A stretch of 6,946 nucleotides of DNA from Bacteroidota bacterium (GCA_023381535.1 JAMCSN010000006.1:1-6946); one strand, 5' to 3'. Shown: positions 1 to 6,946, counted from the stretch's first letter. Program-made: numbers and translations. The notes: a model not told the origin generated them from the letters alone.

Positions 1-103
1 CGTTTCGCTTTTGAAAGAGTGGCTGGAAAAAACCGGTGTCAAAAAAATTGAAAGAAAAAATACCAGCTACGGATTCTCTCTAATAATCGGCTATAAAGAG
101 TAA
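1..103 (+). CDS. C-terminal fragment of a gene cut by the window start; possible methyltransferase
   Basis: An open frame enters from the left edge (first whole codon at base 2) and stops at TAA 101-103, giving 33 visible residues that end in GFSLIIGYKE. The tail has a Leu/Lys-rich amphipathic stretch, then a VKKIERKN strand and a hydrophobic final strand. This resembles the last two beta strands of class I SAM-dependent methyltransferases of the UbiE type, which often end in a similar GYK sequence. No catalytic or cofactor motif is in view, so the family is a guess from the tail alone. The codon use (AAA, GAA, ATT) fits the neighbouring genes. Confidence 0.5.
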   Translation, partial: VSLLKEWLEKTGVKKIERKNTSYGFSLIIGYKE

Positions 104-121
104 GTCTTTCATCTTGTCAGC

Positions 122-139
122 CGTTTTTCTTCAAAAACG
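122..139. other. Small perfect hairpin after the first gene
   Basis: CGTTTTT (122-128) and AAAAACG (133-139) form a 7-bp inverted repeat around a CTTC loop, 18 bases after the stop at 103. It could be a weak 3' end for the upstream gene, but most of the stem is A:T and no T-run follows, so it is not a standard intrinsic terminator. This may be chance in AT-rich DNA. Confidence 0.25.
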
Positions 140-204
140 AGCACTCTGTATATAATATTAACCGGGTGAGAAGAAATCACTTTTATTTACCTTTTTCTTT
201 TTTG

Positions 205-212
205 TACATTTG
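205..212 (+). promoter_or_regulatory. Possible Bacteroidetes-type -7 box (TACATTTG) for the radical SAM gene
   Basis: TACATTTG matches the TAnnTTTG -7 element described for Bacteroidetes primary sigma factors. A clear TTTG -33 element is not visible about 20 bases upstream, where the sequence is only T-rich. Transcription starting a few bases downstream would give a leader of roughly 105 bases that carries the palindrome at 240-254. The rest of the 104-326 gap is AT-rich with no coding potential that I can support. A TATAAT also occurs at 151-156, but without a good -35 partner. Confidence 0.25.
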
Positions 213-239
213 CACAAGTTTTAAGTCCCTTGCGTACTC

Positions 240-254
240 TCGACTTACAGTCGA
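240..254. promoter_or_regulatory. Perfect 15-base palindrome upstream of the radical SAM gene
   Basis: TCGACT (240-245) and AGTCGA (249-254) are exact inverted copies around TAC. An AT-rich tract (TATATAAATTTTTTTA) follows directly, and the radical SAM start lies 72 bases downstream. It could be an operator half-site pair or a leader hairpin. No known regulator motif was recognised. It is the most regular element in this gap, but 6-bp arms can arise by chance. Confidence 0.3.
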
Positions 255-326
255 TATATAAATTTTTTTACTGCGTACCATCTTCAAATAGTGTTTTGGA
301 AAAAATAAAACAAACGGGGACTAACT

Positions 327-1549
327 ATGTCGAATCAAGTAATCAATCATCTGGATCTTTACCGCCTTCCGTGGACTTTAGCCGATAATGCAATCTCCTG
401 GCTTGAGCCGACTTCAATGTGCAATCTTTCTTGCGACGGATGCTACCGCGAGAATCAAAAAGATTCGCACAAATCTTTTGAAACAGTAAAACATGAACTG
501 GATATATTTCAGCAGAAACGAAATTCAGACTGCATTTCGATTGCCGGCGGTGATCCGCTTCTTCATCCGCAAATGGTTGATATTGTAAAAGACATTAAAC
601 GCCGCGGATTGAAACCGATTATCAACACAAACGGCTTTGCTCTCAAAAAAGAATTGCTGATGGAATTAAAAAAAGCCGGCGTTTACGGATTTACCTTTCA
701 TTTACCTTTCATATCGATAGCAAACAAGGACGCGGCGGTGAATGGAAAGGCAAAACCGAATTGGAGCTGAATGAGCTGCGTTACAAATATGCGCGCATGC
801 TTGCGAGTGCCGGCGGAATTTCATGCTCGTTCAATTCTACCGTTTACGAAGACACGCTTCAGTATGTGCCGGGAATGATTGAGTGGGCGCACAAAAATAT
901 TGATATCGTTCACACTATGGTCTTCATAGCTTTCCGTTACATTGTTCCGGCAATGCCGTTCGATTGGTACGCGGGCGGACAGAAAATTGATTGGCAGACG
1001 ATCGCATATCACACGGACAAAAACAGAAGAGTGGATATTCTTTCTACGGATTTGGTAATGAAAGCGCGCGAGAAATTTCCGGAATTTACTCCCGCGGCAT
1101 ATTTGAACGGTACCGAAAAGGTTGATTCGTTTAAGTGGCTTCTTACAGAACGCGTCGGTACTAAAAATAAAATTTACGGTTACCTCGGTCCAAAGTTTCT
1201 TGAATTGATTATGAGCACGCATCATTTTGTTACGGGCAAATATCTTTCTTACGCTTCGCCCGCCACTGCAAAGATGGGAAGATCAACAATGCTTCTGCTC
1301 TGGCCGTTCGATAAAAAAATTAGGAAAGCTCTCGGCAGCATGATGAAAAATCCTTTCAGAATTTTTAAGAAAGCCCATCTGCAGACAATCATGTTTATTC
1401 AGCCGGTGGATTTTATGCCGGACGGAAGACAAAGCATGTGCGACGGATGTCCGGACATTACAGTTCACAACGACGAATTGGTTTGGTCGTGCCGTCTTGA
1501 AGAAGTTATGAGCTTCGGCGGATTTTTAAGATCGGTTCCGAAAAAATAG
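327..1549 (+). pseudogene. Radical SAM protein, frameshifted by an 11-bp tandem duplication
   Basis: The 5' part (ATG 327, premature TGA 768-770, 147 residues) carries the radical SAM cluster motif CNLSCDGC (C32, C36, C39), which ligates the 4Fe-4S cluster that cleaves S-adenosylmethionine. It also has GGDP at 74-77, in place of the usual GGEP. The 3' part continues two frames away to TAG at 1549. Deleting one copy of the 11-bp duplication at 689-710 joins them into 403 residues, with FHIDSKQGR at the junction, a typical radical SAM barrel segment. The C-terminus holds C368, C371 and C385 (CDGC...C), possibly part of a second cluster or zinc site as in SPASM-like tails. As read, the product keeps the cluster motif but loses over half the barrel and should be inactive. 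The only ribosome site is a weak GGGGA at 316-320. Substrate unknown; no partner gene is adjacent. A real mutation and a read error are both possible. Confidence 0.85.
689..710 (+). repeat. Exact 11-bp tandem duplication causing the frameshift
   Basis: ATTTACCTTTC occurs twice back to back (689-699 and 700-710), and the period continues for two more bases (AT, 711-712). Eleven is not a multiple of three, so the second copy shifts the reading frame after His125 and leads to TGA at 768-770. With one copy the reading is Y-G-F-T-F-H-I-D-S-K-Q, which fits the family. Replication slippage or an assembly artefact would both leave this pattern. Confidence 0.95.
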
Positions 1550-1594
1550 TTTAGTAAGCTTGCTCTTGATTGTTTTGAATTTCGAATTTTGGAT

Positions 1595-1609
1595 TTTGTG
1601 TTTCACAAA
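1595..1609. other. Weak inverted repeat between the convergent genes
   Basis: TTTGTG (1595-1600) and CACAAA (1604-1609) form a 6-bp stem with a TTT loop, overlapping the TGA stop of the acetyltransferase gene (complement 1603-1605). It sits in the 53-base gap between the 3' ends of the radical SAM gene and the acetyltransferase gene. The stem is AT-rich with no proper T-run on either side, so a terminator role is only a possibility. Confidence 0.2.
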
Positions 1610-2214
1610 TAGTATCTCATGATCGGTCTTGGATTCGAACGGCGGGCTGCTTCAACAAAGCCCGCTTTAATAAATGCCGATGGAATTCCCCGCCATGCAA
1701 ATGCGTCGGGGATTTTTTCCGAGTAGGGAACAGTGGGATAGCCCTCTAAGATTTTTACTTTTTTCCCTGCGCTGCGGGATTTCCCCGTCTGAGTCGGGGC
1801 AGGCACTCTGTTCAACTTCTTGCAGTAGTCAATAACACCCTTCAATATTTCCGTTGATAGACCTTGTCTTCGCAAATTTTTGCTTACGAAGAAACATGGT
1901 ATAGACCAAACTGATTCCTCATCAATCCTTGCAAGCACTTTTGAATTATCCATGCGTATATATTTTTCTCTTGGTGCAAATGCGCACCATGCGGCGGGCT
2001 CTTTTCCAACATAACCAATTAAACCAATCTGTTCTTTTTTCTTCACCAAAGTTTTCACGGCTCTTTTATTACCGGCGCCTTTCTTTTTTGTAAAATCTTC
2101 TCTGCTGAGACGGGGCCACATACACCAGCATCCGCCGCAAGCGCCGCGCTCGCCGAATAAAGTTTCAAAATCATCCCATGTCTTTAGAGTCAGCGGCTTA
2201 AATGTAATTTTCAT
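1603..2214 (-). CDS. GNAT-family N-acetyltransferase
   Basis: A 203-residue cytoplasmic protein of the GCN5-related N-acetyltransferase fold, which moves an acetyl group from acetyl-CoA to an amine; the acceptor cannot be told. Motif A is visible at 104-131: a beta strand (SIPCFFV), then RRQGLS (115-120) as the pyrophosphate-binding loop R-x-x-G-x-S, then helix STEILKGVIDYCKK. ILEGYP (155-160) is the next conserved strand, and FIKAGF (181-186) is the usual C-terminal motif. The N-terminus has a cysteine cluster, GACGGCWCMW (C26, C29, C31), found in a GNAT subgroup. Residues about 135-149 (NRVPAPTQTGKSRSA) look like an insertion between helix and strand, encoded by GC-rich palindromic DNA. The ATG lies 7 bp after the kinase stop with no good Shine-Dalgarno, suggesting translational coupling as last gene of the operon. 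Confidence 0.85.
   Translation of the reverse strand: MKITFKPLTLKTWDDFETLFGERGACGGCWCMWPRLSREDFTKKKGAGNKRAVKTLVKKKEQIGLIGYVGKEPAAWCAFAPREKYIRMDNSKVLARIDEESVWSIPCFFVSKNLRRQGLSTEILKGVIDYCKKLNRVPAPTQTGKSRSAGKKVKILEGYPTVPYSEKIPDAFAWRGIPSAFIKAGFVEAARRSNPRPIMRYYL
1687..1718 (+). terminator. Possible intrinsic terminator for + strand transcription, inside the acetyltransferase gene
   Basis: TCCCCG (1687-1692) pairs with CGGGGA (1707-1712), and six T residues follow at once (1713-1718). The 14-base loop can form an extra CAT/ATG pair. Read on the + strand, it could stop transcripts leaving the radical SAM gene, about 140 bases past its stop, leaving an antisense overlap with the acetyltransferase gene. 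The sequence also encodes conserved-looking protein on the other strand (around PDAFAWRGIP), so the pairing may be accidental. Confidence 0.3.
1768..1812. repeat. GC-rich palindromic insert within the acetyltransferase gene (REP-like candidate)
   Basis: This segment of about 45 bp is about 64% G+C by hand count, clearly above its surroundings. It contains CCCCG (1783-1787) and CGGGG (1795-1799) around a 7-base loop. A second small pairing, TCCC (1764-1767) with GGGA (1776-1779), straddles its edge. It encodes about 15 residues rich in Pro, Thr, Ser and Gly, at a point where GNAT proteins usually pass directly from the motif A helix to the LEGYP strand. Its length is a multiple of three, so the frame survives. 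The boundaries are approximate, and only one copy is in this window. Confidence 0.4.
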
Positions 2215-2221
2215 CCGTTGT

Positions 2222-4786
2222 TTAATTTATGGTTGGAAAGATTACCCGGAAGGTAGTTCCTTTTCCTTTCTTGCTGGTAACCTTAATATCGGCGCCGTTC
2301 AACTCGCAATATTTTTTTACAAGAGAGAGACCGAGACCGTTGCCTTCGAAATTTCTTGTGTATCCTTTTTCTTCGCGCGTAAATGGTGTAAAGAGCATCG
2401 GCATGTATTCTTCTGAAATACCAATTCCAGTATCGGCAATATCTACATATAAATGATCTCGCGAATCTCGGTTGATTGAAATTTCGACTTTACCTTTTGA
2501 CGTGTATTTTACTGCGTTATCAACTAGATGAGAAAAAATTTGGTTTACGGAATATTCATCAGCTTCTATAACCGGATCGCCTTCGAAATCATTTATTGTT
2601 AATGAAATTTTCTTTTGTTTTGTCAATGCCTGGAAGTTATGAAATGTCTTTTGCAGAACGTCTTTATACAGATCGATGCGCTTTGCTCTGTAGGAATATG
2701 ATCCGGTTTGAAGTTCCGACATGTTAAGAATTAGTTCTACCGTTCTCATGATACGTTTACCTTCTGTATCGATAACATCGAAACCATTTGCCATTTCTTC
2801 GTCAACTTTAGCCTGCAATTCATCCTTCATCATTGAAGTGAAACTCAGAATTACATTTAACGGGGTTCTGATTTCGTGACTCATCTGTGCGAGGAACTCG
2901 GATTTCAACCGGTCGGATAGCTCTGCTCTGTTCTTAGCTTCAATTAATGCTTCTTCGGTTTTTTTCTTTTCGGTGATGTCCTCGACGGTTCCTTCGTAGT
3001 AAAGTATTTTATCATTCTCGTCTCTTACAGCGCGGGCGCTTTCACGGATGAAGATTAATGTGCCGTCTTTCTTTTTCCATTGGGCTTCAAAGCCAAGTAT
3101 TAATCCGGTTCTTTCTATCTCAGTTTTGAAAATATTCCGTTGTGAATTATCCGCATAAATATTTTTAACATCCAACTTGAAAAACTCATCCAAAGAATTG
3201 TATCCGGTAATTTTCAACAGTGTTGGATTTGCCATTAAAGTTTTGCCTTCAGGCGTTGTTTGATAAATGCCGACCGTAGCATTTTCAAATAAACCTCTGA
3301 AACGAAGTTCGCTTTCCTGCAAAGCCTGTTCTGCGAGTTTTCGCTCGGTAATATCCTGCTTAACTGCAACGTAAAAGATAATTTCTCCCGACGGATTTTT
3401 TGTTGGAGTGATGGTCATTTCCTCGGTATAAAGCGAGCCATCTTTGCGTTTATTTATTATCTCACCGCGCCACACATCTCCGGCTTTTATTTTATTCCAC
3501 ATGTAGGTATAATAGCTTTCGTCGTGCTGCCCGGATTTCAGAACATTTAAATTCTTTCCGGTAACTTCTTTAAAAGAGTATCCAGTCAGTTTCGTAAAAG
3601 CAGTATTGGCCCAAAGAGCATTACCGTCTTTATCTGTAATTACAATTCCGTTAGCGGCTGCTTCGAGCGCAGTGCTTTGAAGGTTAATCTGCTCTTCAAT
3701 GTTTTTCTGCTCGGTTATATCCGTTATGAATCCTTCCAGAGCTATTGTATCGTCGTCCTTTTCCGAATATATACCTGCACCCTGTTCCCAGACCCATTTT
3801 TCAAATCCGGCGGCGGTTTTAATTCTATAAATTAATTGGAACGACTTTCTTTCTTCCAATGCAGTTTTAATGATTTCGTAATTCTTTTTGAGATCCTCCG
3901 GATAAATTAAATCATAATATGAAAGGGCTCTGTTGTTAATTAAATCTTCCGACTTGAATCCTGTGACATGCAGACATTTATCGCTCACATAATCCAACAC
4001 CCAGACTTGTCCCAACTTGCATCGGTAAACCATTCCGGGTAAATTCTGAACAAGAGTACTAAGTTTACGTTGACTTTCCTGAAGCGCTTCTTCCGTTTTT
4101 GTGGTTCTATGCAATCCTTTTTCAAAACTTAAACTGGCGGCTTTTATTTCTTTGATATATGCGTTCCTCTGCTTTTCATACCTGTAAAAAACCAAAACAC
4201 TTATAAACGATAGCAACAAGCTAATGCCGATCAATCCGAATTGTGTGAAACGGAATATTCTAATTTGAGATGCGAGCAATGCCCTCACGTCGGTTTCAAT
4301 CAATGCTGTATTATTATCTATGGTTGAAAAAATAAGTTCCAATTTCGTTTTAAATTCGTTTTTAGCTTCCGGCGTGCTCTCTTTGCCCAGATCGAACGAT
4401 AATCCTCTAAACTCCAGCAGCACGACCTGAAGTTGTTGAACGTTTTCTTTTAATGCGAGGTCATTTAAAGGAAGAGAAACGATGTTCATTCTATCTTTTT
4501 CTTCAAGAATCACATGCGCGTTAAATTCTGCAAGCGAAAGGCTCTGCCATGCATCATTCAGCAATTGAGGTTTTTCATTTTCCGTATATCTAAGAAAATT
4601 TGTCCTGGCGTGAAGAACGTTTGTCTTAATGTTGAGAGAGGCATCGAGAAGAGTTGTATAGGTAAAGTTAACCCTAATTCCCATGAACAGACTGTACGCA
4701 ATTGCCAGCGCCATTATTACGCCGGCGCTTAATATGAGAATGTAAACAGATTTGTTTGATGATGAAATCTTATCCCGGTAATTCAT
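2222..4786 (-). CDS. Membrane-bound multi-PAS sensor histidine kinase
   Basis: An 854-residue sensor kinase of a two-component system. Two membrane segments (about 14-37 and 182-201) flank an all-helical extracytoplasmic region that resembles CHASE3 or a four-helix-bundle sensor. Three PAS domains with PAC tails follow: about 240-360 (ending GFITDITEQ), 370-482 (with LKSGQHDESYY and GEIINKRKDG, ending VAVKQDITER) and 490-608 (ending GTVEDITEKK). The phosphoacceptor helix is FLAQMSHEIRTPLN with His637. The ATPase domain shows the N box (HLVDNAVKYT, N757), G1 (DIADTGIGI, D785) and G2 (GNGLGLSL, 815-822), so autophosphorylation should work. There is no receiver domain and no response regulator in view, so it is an orphan here. 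The ligand is unknown, and no haem or flavin site could be assigned to the PAS domains. The ATG lies 6 bp after the glycosidase stop, with AGAAAG as a poor ribosome site. Confidence 0.93.
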   Translation of the reverse strand: MNYRDKISSSNKSVYILILSAGVIMALAIAYSLFMGIRVNFTYTTLLDASLNIKTNVLHARTNFLRYTENEKPQLLNDAWQSLSLAEFNAHVILEEKDRMNIVSLPLNDLALKENVQQLQVVLLEFRGLSFDLGKESTPEAKNEFKTKLELIFSTIDNNTALIETDVRALLASQIRIFRFTQFGLIGISLLLSFISVLVFYRYEKQRNAYIKEIKAASLSFEKGLHRTTKTEEALQESQRKLSTLVQNLPGMVYRCKLGQVWVLDYVSDKCLHVTGFKSEDLINNRALSYYDLIYPEDLKKNYEIIKTALEERKSFQLIYRIKTAAGFEKWVWEQGAGIYSEKDDDTIALEGFITDITEQKNIEEQINLQSTALEAAANGIVITDKDGNALWANTAFTKLTGYSFKEVTGKNLNVLKSGQHDESYYTYMWNKIKAGDVWRGEIINKRKDGSLYTEEMTITPTKNPSGEIIFYVAVKQDITERKLAEQALQESELRFRGLFENATVGIYQTTPEGKTLMANPTLLKITGYNSLDEFFKLDVKNIYADNSQRNIFKTEIERTGLILGFEAQWKKKDGTLIFIRESARAVRDENDKILYYEGTVEDITEKKKTEEALIEAKNRAELSDRLKSEFLAQMSHEIRTPLNVILSFTSMMKDELQAKVDEEMANGFDVIDTEGKRIMRTVELILNMSELQTGSYSYRAKRIDLYKDVLQKTFHNFQALTKQKKISLTINDFEGDPVIEADEYSVNQIFSHLVDNAVKYTSKGKVEISINRDSRDHLYVDIADTGIGISEEYMPMLFTPFTREEKGYTRNFEGNGLGLSLVKKYCELNGADIKVTSKKGKGTTFRVIFPTIN

Positions 4787-4792
4787 CTTTCT

Positions 4793-6178
4793 CTATTTGG
4801 TTAATATCTCATAGCCCCACGGGTTAATAGTAATTTTTGATTCTGTATTTAATATAACAGTTTGATTTGTAAAAAGATTGCGAAATGTTCCTTGCAGTCC
4901 GGCATCTTTTAGATTTACTTCTTGTTTTTCTTTCGAAAAATTGAAAAACGCTACAACTTTATCCTTACCTTTTTCGCGGTAGAACGAGAAGATAGATTTA
5001 TTGCCGACCGGAACCTTCTGAAATTCTCCGCCATCGATTCCGTTCCACAAAGCTTTGTTTTCTTTTTTCAAATGGAAAAGTTTCGAATAAATGCCGCTCA
5101 TTTTGTTTGGCTTCCAGTTTATAGTGTCCTTTTCAAAAAAGCTCAAACGTTTATTTAGCCCCGCTTCTTGACCGTTGTAAACCAACGGCATGCCCGGTAC
5201 AACCCCGGTTACAACGGCAAATGCTTCGGCTGCGTCGCCGTATCTTTCTTTGTCGGTTCCGTTCCATGAGTTTTCATCATGATTGGTTGTGAACACCATC
5301 CGGTATGAATCTAGCGGATATTCCTTCTTCTCTTTTTCAAAGTACTTGTAAAAATCCGAAGGATTCTTTTTTCCTTCTGCGCATCCGACAAATAAATCTT
5401 TAAGCTGCCAATTGTAAGTCATATCAAACACCTGGTGAAGTTCCGGTTCAGAAGCTTCGGCAAGCATAAATATCGGTTTTGATTTTTCAAGTTGAGGACG
5501 AAGCCAAACCCAAAATTCTGTGGGAACCATTGCCGCAACGTCGCACCGGAAACCGTCGATGTTGCATTTATCAATCCAGAACTTCATTGCATCGCGCATA
5601 TAATTCCAGAGTTCTTTGTTGTCATAGTTAAGATCGATTACATCGGTCCAATCCTTTACCGGCGGAACAAAGTTTCCCTTTTTGTCTTTCGTATAAAAAT
5701 CCGGATGCGATTGCACCCACACATTATCCCATGCTGTGTGATTTGCGACCCAATCGATAATAACATGCATTCCAAGTTTGTGGGCTTGCTTAACTACTTT
5801 TTTGAAATCGTTAACGGTGCCGTAAGCCGGATCTAAGGCAGTATAATCTTTTACGGAGTAGTAGCTGCCCAGCGTTCCTTTCCGGTTCAACTCGCCGATG
5901 GGATGAATCGGCATGAACCATAAAATATCAACTCCCATTTTCTTCAATCGCGGTAAACTTTTGGCAAATGCCTTAAAAGTTCCTTCGCGTGTATATTGAC
6001 GTACGTTCACTTCGTAAATTGTTGCCGCGCGGCTCCACTCGACGTGCTTTACGGATTTAATTTCTTCTGGTTTGTGCGCTTTAGAGGCGGTGCCGGTTTT
6101 TGCCATAATGGAAACGTTTAAAATGATGAAGATGATAAACAATAATTTACTTTTAGGAATGTAAAAACTTTTTCTCAT
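4793..6178 (-). CDS. Secreted GH13 alpha-amylase-family glycoside hydrolase
   Basis: A 461-residue enzyme of glycoside hydrolase family 13, which cleaves or transfers alpha-glucosidic bonds in starch- or glycogen-like glucans by a retaining mechanism. Residues 1-26 form a Sec-type signal peptide (basic start, hydrophobic LLFIIFIIL, SIMA end, no lipobox Cys), so it should act in the periplasm or outside. The (beta/alpha)8 barrel shows all conserved regions: DWVANHT (142-148), DLN (182-184), GFRCDVA with nucleophile D213, MLAEASE with acid/base E241, and TNHDEN with transition-state stabiliser D301. The final 75 or so residues look like the usual beta-sandwich domain C. No starch-binding module is present, and the length is near the minimum for the family. 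Amylase, maltogenic enzyme and transferase cannot be told apart here. It is first gene of the operon; the ATG at 6178 is supported by the signal peptide and a GGATGG upstream. Confidence 0.93.
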   Translation of the reverse strand: MRKSFYIPKSKLLFIIFIILNVSIMAKTGTASKAHKPEEIKSVKHVEWSRAATIYEVNVRQYTREGTFKAFAKSLPRLKKMGVDILWFMPIHPIGELNRKGTLGSYYSVKDYTALDPAYGTVNDFKKVVKQAHKLGMHVIIDWVANHTAWDNVWVQSHPDFYTKDKKGNFVPPVKDWTDVIDLNYDNKELWNYMRDAMKFWIDKCNIDGFRCDVAAMVPTEFWVWLRPQLEKSKPIFMLAEASEPELHQVFDMTYNWQLKDLFVGCAEGKKNPSDFYKYFEKEKKEYPLDSYRMVFTTNHDENSWNGTDKERYGDAAEAFAVVTGVVPGMPLVYNGQEAGLNKRLSFFEKDTINWKPNKMSGIYSKLFHLKKENKALWNGIDGGEFQKVPVGNKSIFSFYREKGKDKVVAFFNFSKEKQEVNLKDAGLQGTFRNLFTNQTVILNTESKITINPWGYEILTK

Positions 6179-6222
6179 AAAACCATCCGCGAAAAGTTTA
6201 AGATTTTCTCTTAGAAGTTAAT

Positions 6223-6230
6223 CAAAAATA
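6223..6230 (-). promoter_or_regulatory. Possible -7 box (TATTTTTG) for the glycosidase-kinase-acetyltransferase operon
   Basis: On the minus strand TATTTTTG fits the TAnnTTTG element of Bacteroidetes promoters and lies 44 bases before the glycosidase ATG, leaving a leader of about 38 bases. No clear TTTG -33 element is seen. The 107-base gap 6179-6285 separates divergent genes and must hold promoters for both; nothing convincing was found for the + strand gene. Confidence 0.25.
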
Positions 6231-6285
6231 GCTTTATATAAATTCATTTTTGTATTTTTCTTTATGTAAAAAGTCTGCTGGGGTT

Positions 6286-6946
6286 ATGAAAAAGATTTTG
6301 GGTGATCCGGTTGTAAGATTTTTTGTTTCTGTTCTGGGATTGTTTGTAATCTGTTTTGTGCTGATGGAACTTCAGCATATATTCATTCCGCTGGTGATAG
6401 CCTACATTTTATTTTTCTTCTTTGAACCGCTTAACCAATTTCTAAAATCGAAAAAAGTCCCGTTGCTGTTTATAATTTTCATCGATCTGTTTTTAACAAG
6501 TTCGATTCTTTACGGAATATCAAGAGTGTTGATAGACCGGTTCATTCAGTTCAGCGCACAGCTACCGCTTTATGAAAGCAAGTTAAATCACATCATCAGC
6601 GAAACATCGGTTTCATTGGGAATTAGAGACCGGCTGTTTACTCATTTTAGCGTCTCGCGATTGCTGAAATCCATCAATTTTAATTTGATTACAAGCGGCG
6701 TTCTCTCTTCCACGCTTTCCGTTGTTGTGAGCATTCTGCTCGCGCTGTTCTTTTTTATTTTTATAAGCAGCGGGCATCATAAAATAGTCGAAGCTATCCG
6801 TATGCGATACGTTGAAAAGGGAATTAAGTCGTCTCTAAAGAAAATTAAAAAAGAAAAATCATCTTCCGATGATGAAGTCAGTGCCGATCAAAAAACGGAA
6901 GAGGAAACAGCCGAGACATTAACTTTTCAGCGGGAAATAAAATTAC
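6286..6946 (+). CDS. AI-2E family transporter (PerM/YdiK-like), 3' end outside the window
   Basis: 220 residues of an integral inner-membrane protein are visible, with the frame still open at the edge. It matches the N-terminal half of the AI-2E transporter family (formerly UPF0118), which includes the autoinducer-2 exporter TqsA, PerM and sodium/proton antiporters. Two close membrane helices (about 9-28 and 31-47, with IPLVIAYILFFFFEPLNQFL typical of the family) are followed by one at about 58-78, an extracytoplasmic helical segment (80-130) and a helix at 137-161 ending FFFIFISSG. A charged stretch follows (about 181-212: Lys-rich, then Asp/Glu-rich), probably a cytoplasmic linker before the missing C-terminal helices. 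Transported substrate unknown. GGGG at 6280-6283 lies only two bases before the ATG, so the ribosome site is unusual; the hydrophobic N-terminus supports this start. The gene diverges from the glycosidase operon. Confidence 0.85.
   Translation, partial: MKKILGDPVVRFFVSVLGLFVICFVLMELQHIFIPLVIAYILFFFFEPLNQFLKSKKVPLLFIIFIDLFLTSSILYGISRVLIDRFIQFSAQLPLYESKLNHIISETSVSLGIRDRLFTHFSVSRLLKSINFNLITSGVLSSTLSVVVSILLALFFFIFISSGHHKIVEAIRMRYVEKGIKSSLKKIKKEKSSSDDEVSADQKTEEETAETLTFQREIKL

Noticed and set aside
166..180. CRP-like site GTGA...TCAC
   Set aside because: The spacer is 7 rather than 6 bases and the outer T and A bases are missing.
185..194. A third copy of the duplicated unit (ATTTACCTTT) upstream of the gene
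   Set aside because: It matches 10 of 11 bases within a T-rich leader about 500 bases away; this is probably chance.
689..770. Programmed ribosomal frameshift in the radical SAM gene
   Set aside because: No slippery heptamer or downstream pseudoknot was seen, and the duplication alone explains the shift exactly.
821..1225. Minus-strand reading frame of 134 codons inside the radical SAM gene
   Set aside because: It has no recognisable domain and lies opposite a well-supported coding frame. The same applies to the other antisense frames within the kinase and glycosidase genes.
761..1549. A separate gene starting at TTG 761
   Set aside because: The codon is an internal Leu (142) once the 11-bp duplication is removed. 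There is no ribosome site, and the sequence continues the same radical SAM fold.
2960..4070. Three repeated blocks in the kinase gene as a recent internal duplication
   Set aside because: The three PAS domains share only the family pattern and have diverged in sequence, so this is normal domain architecture.

Overview
The window looks like ordinary chromosome from a moderately AT-rich Gram-negative bacterium. Protein style (AI-2E transporter, multi-PAS histidine kinase, small GH13 enzyme), two sites resembling the Bacteroidetes -7 box (TAnnTTTG) and poor Shine-Dalgarno sequences suggest the Bacteroidetes/Chlorobi/Ignavibacteria group. That placement is inference. No phage, IS element, CRISPR array, tRNA or rRNA was found.

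Layout. Positions 1-103 hold the last 33 codons of a + strand gene, possibly a methyltransferase. A 223-base gap follows, with a small hairpin, a promoter-like site and a perfect 15-base palindrome. At 327-1549 (+) lies a radical SAM gene broken by an exact 11-bp tandem duplication (689-710). Removing one copy restores a continuous 403-residue protein. Convergent to it, on the minus strand, is a tight three-gene cluster read from 6178 down to 1603: a secreted GH13 alpha-amylase-family enzyme, a membrane PAS histidine kinase and a GNAT acetyltransferase. Gaps are 6 and 7 bp, so one operon is likely. Divergent from it, starting at 6286 (+), is an AI-2E-family membrane protein cut by the window end.

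The genes do not form a recognisable pathway. The operon pairs an extracytoplasmic alpha-glucan-active enzyme with an orphan sensor kinase (no response regulator in view), so carbohydrate sensing is possible but unproven. The most notable features are the duplication that breaks the radical SAM gene and a roughly 45-bp GC-rich, hairpin-forming segment carried in frame inside the GNAT gene, which looks like a small palindromic repeat element. I see no convincing evidence of a new multi-gene system.
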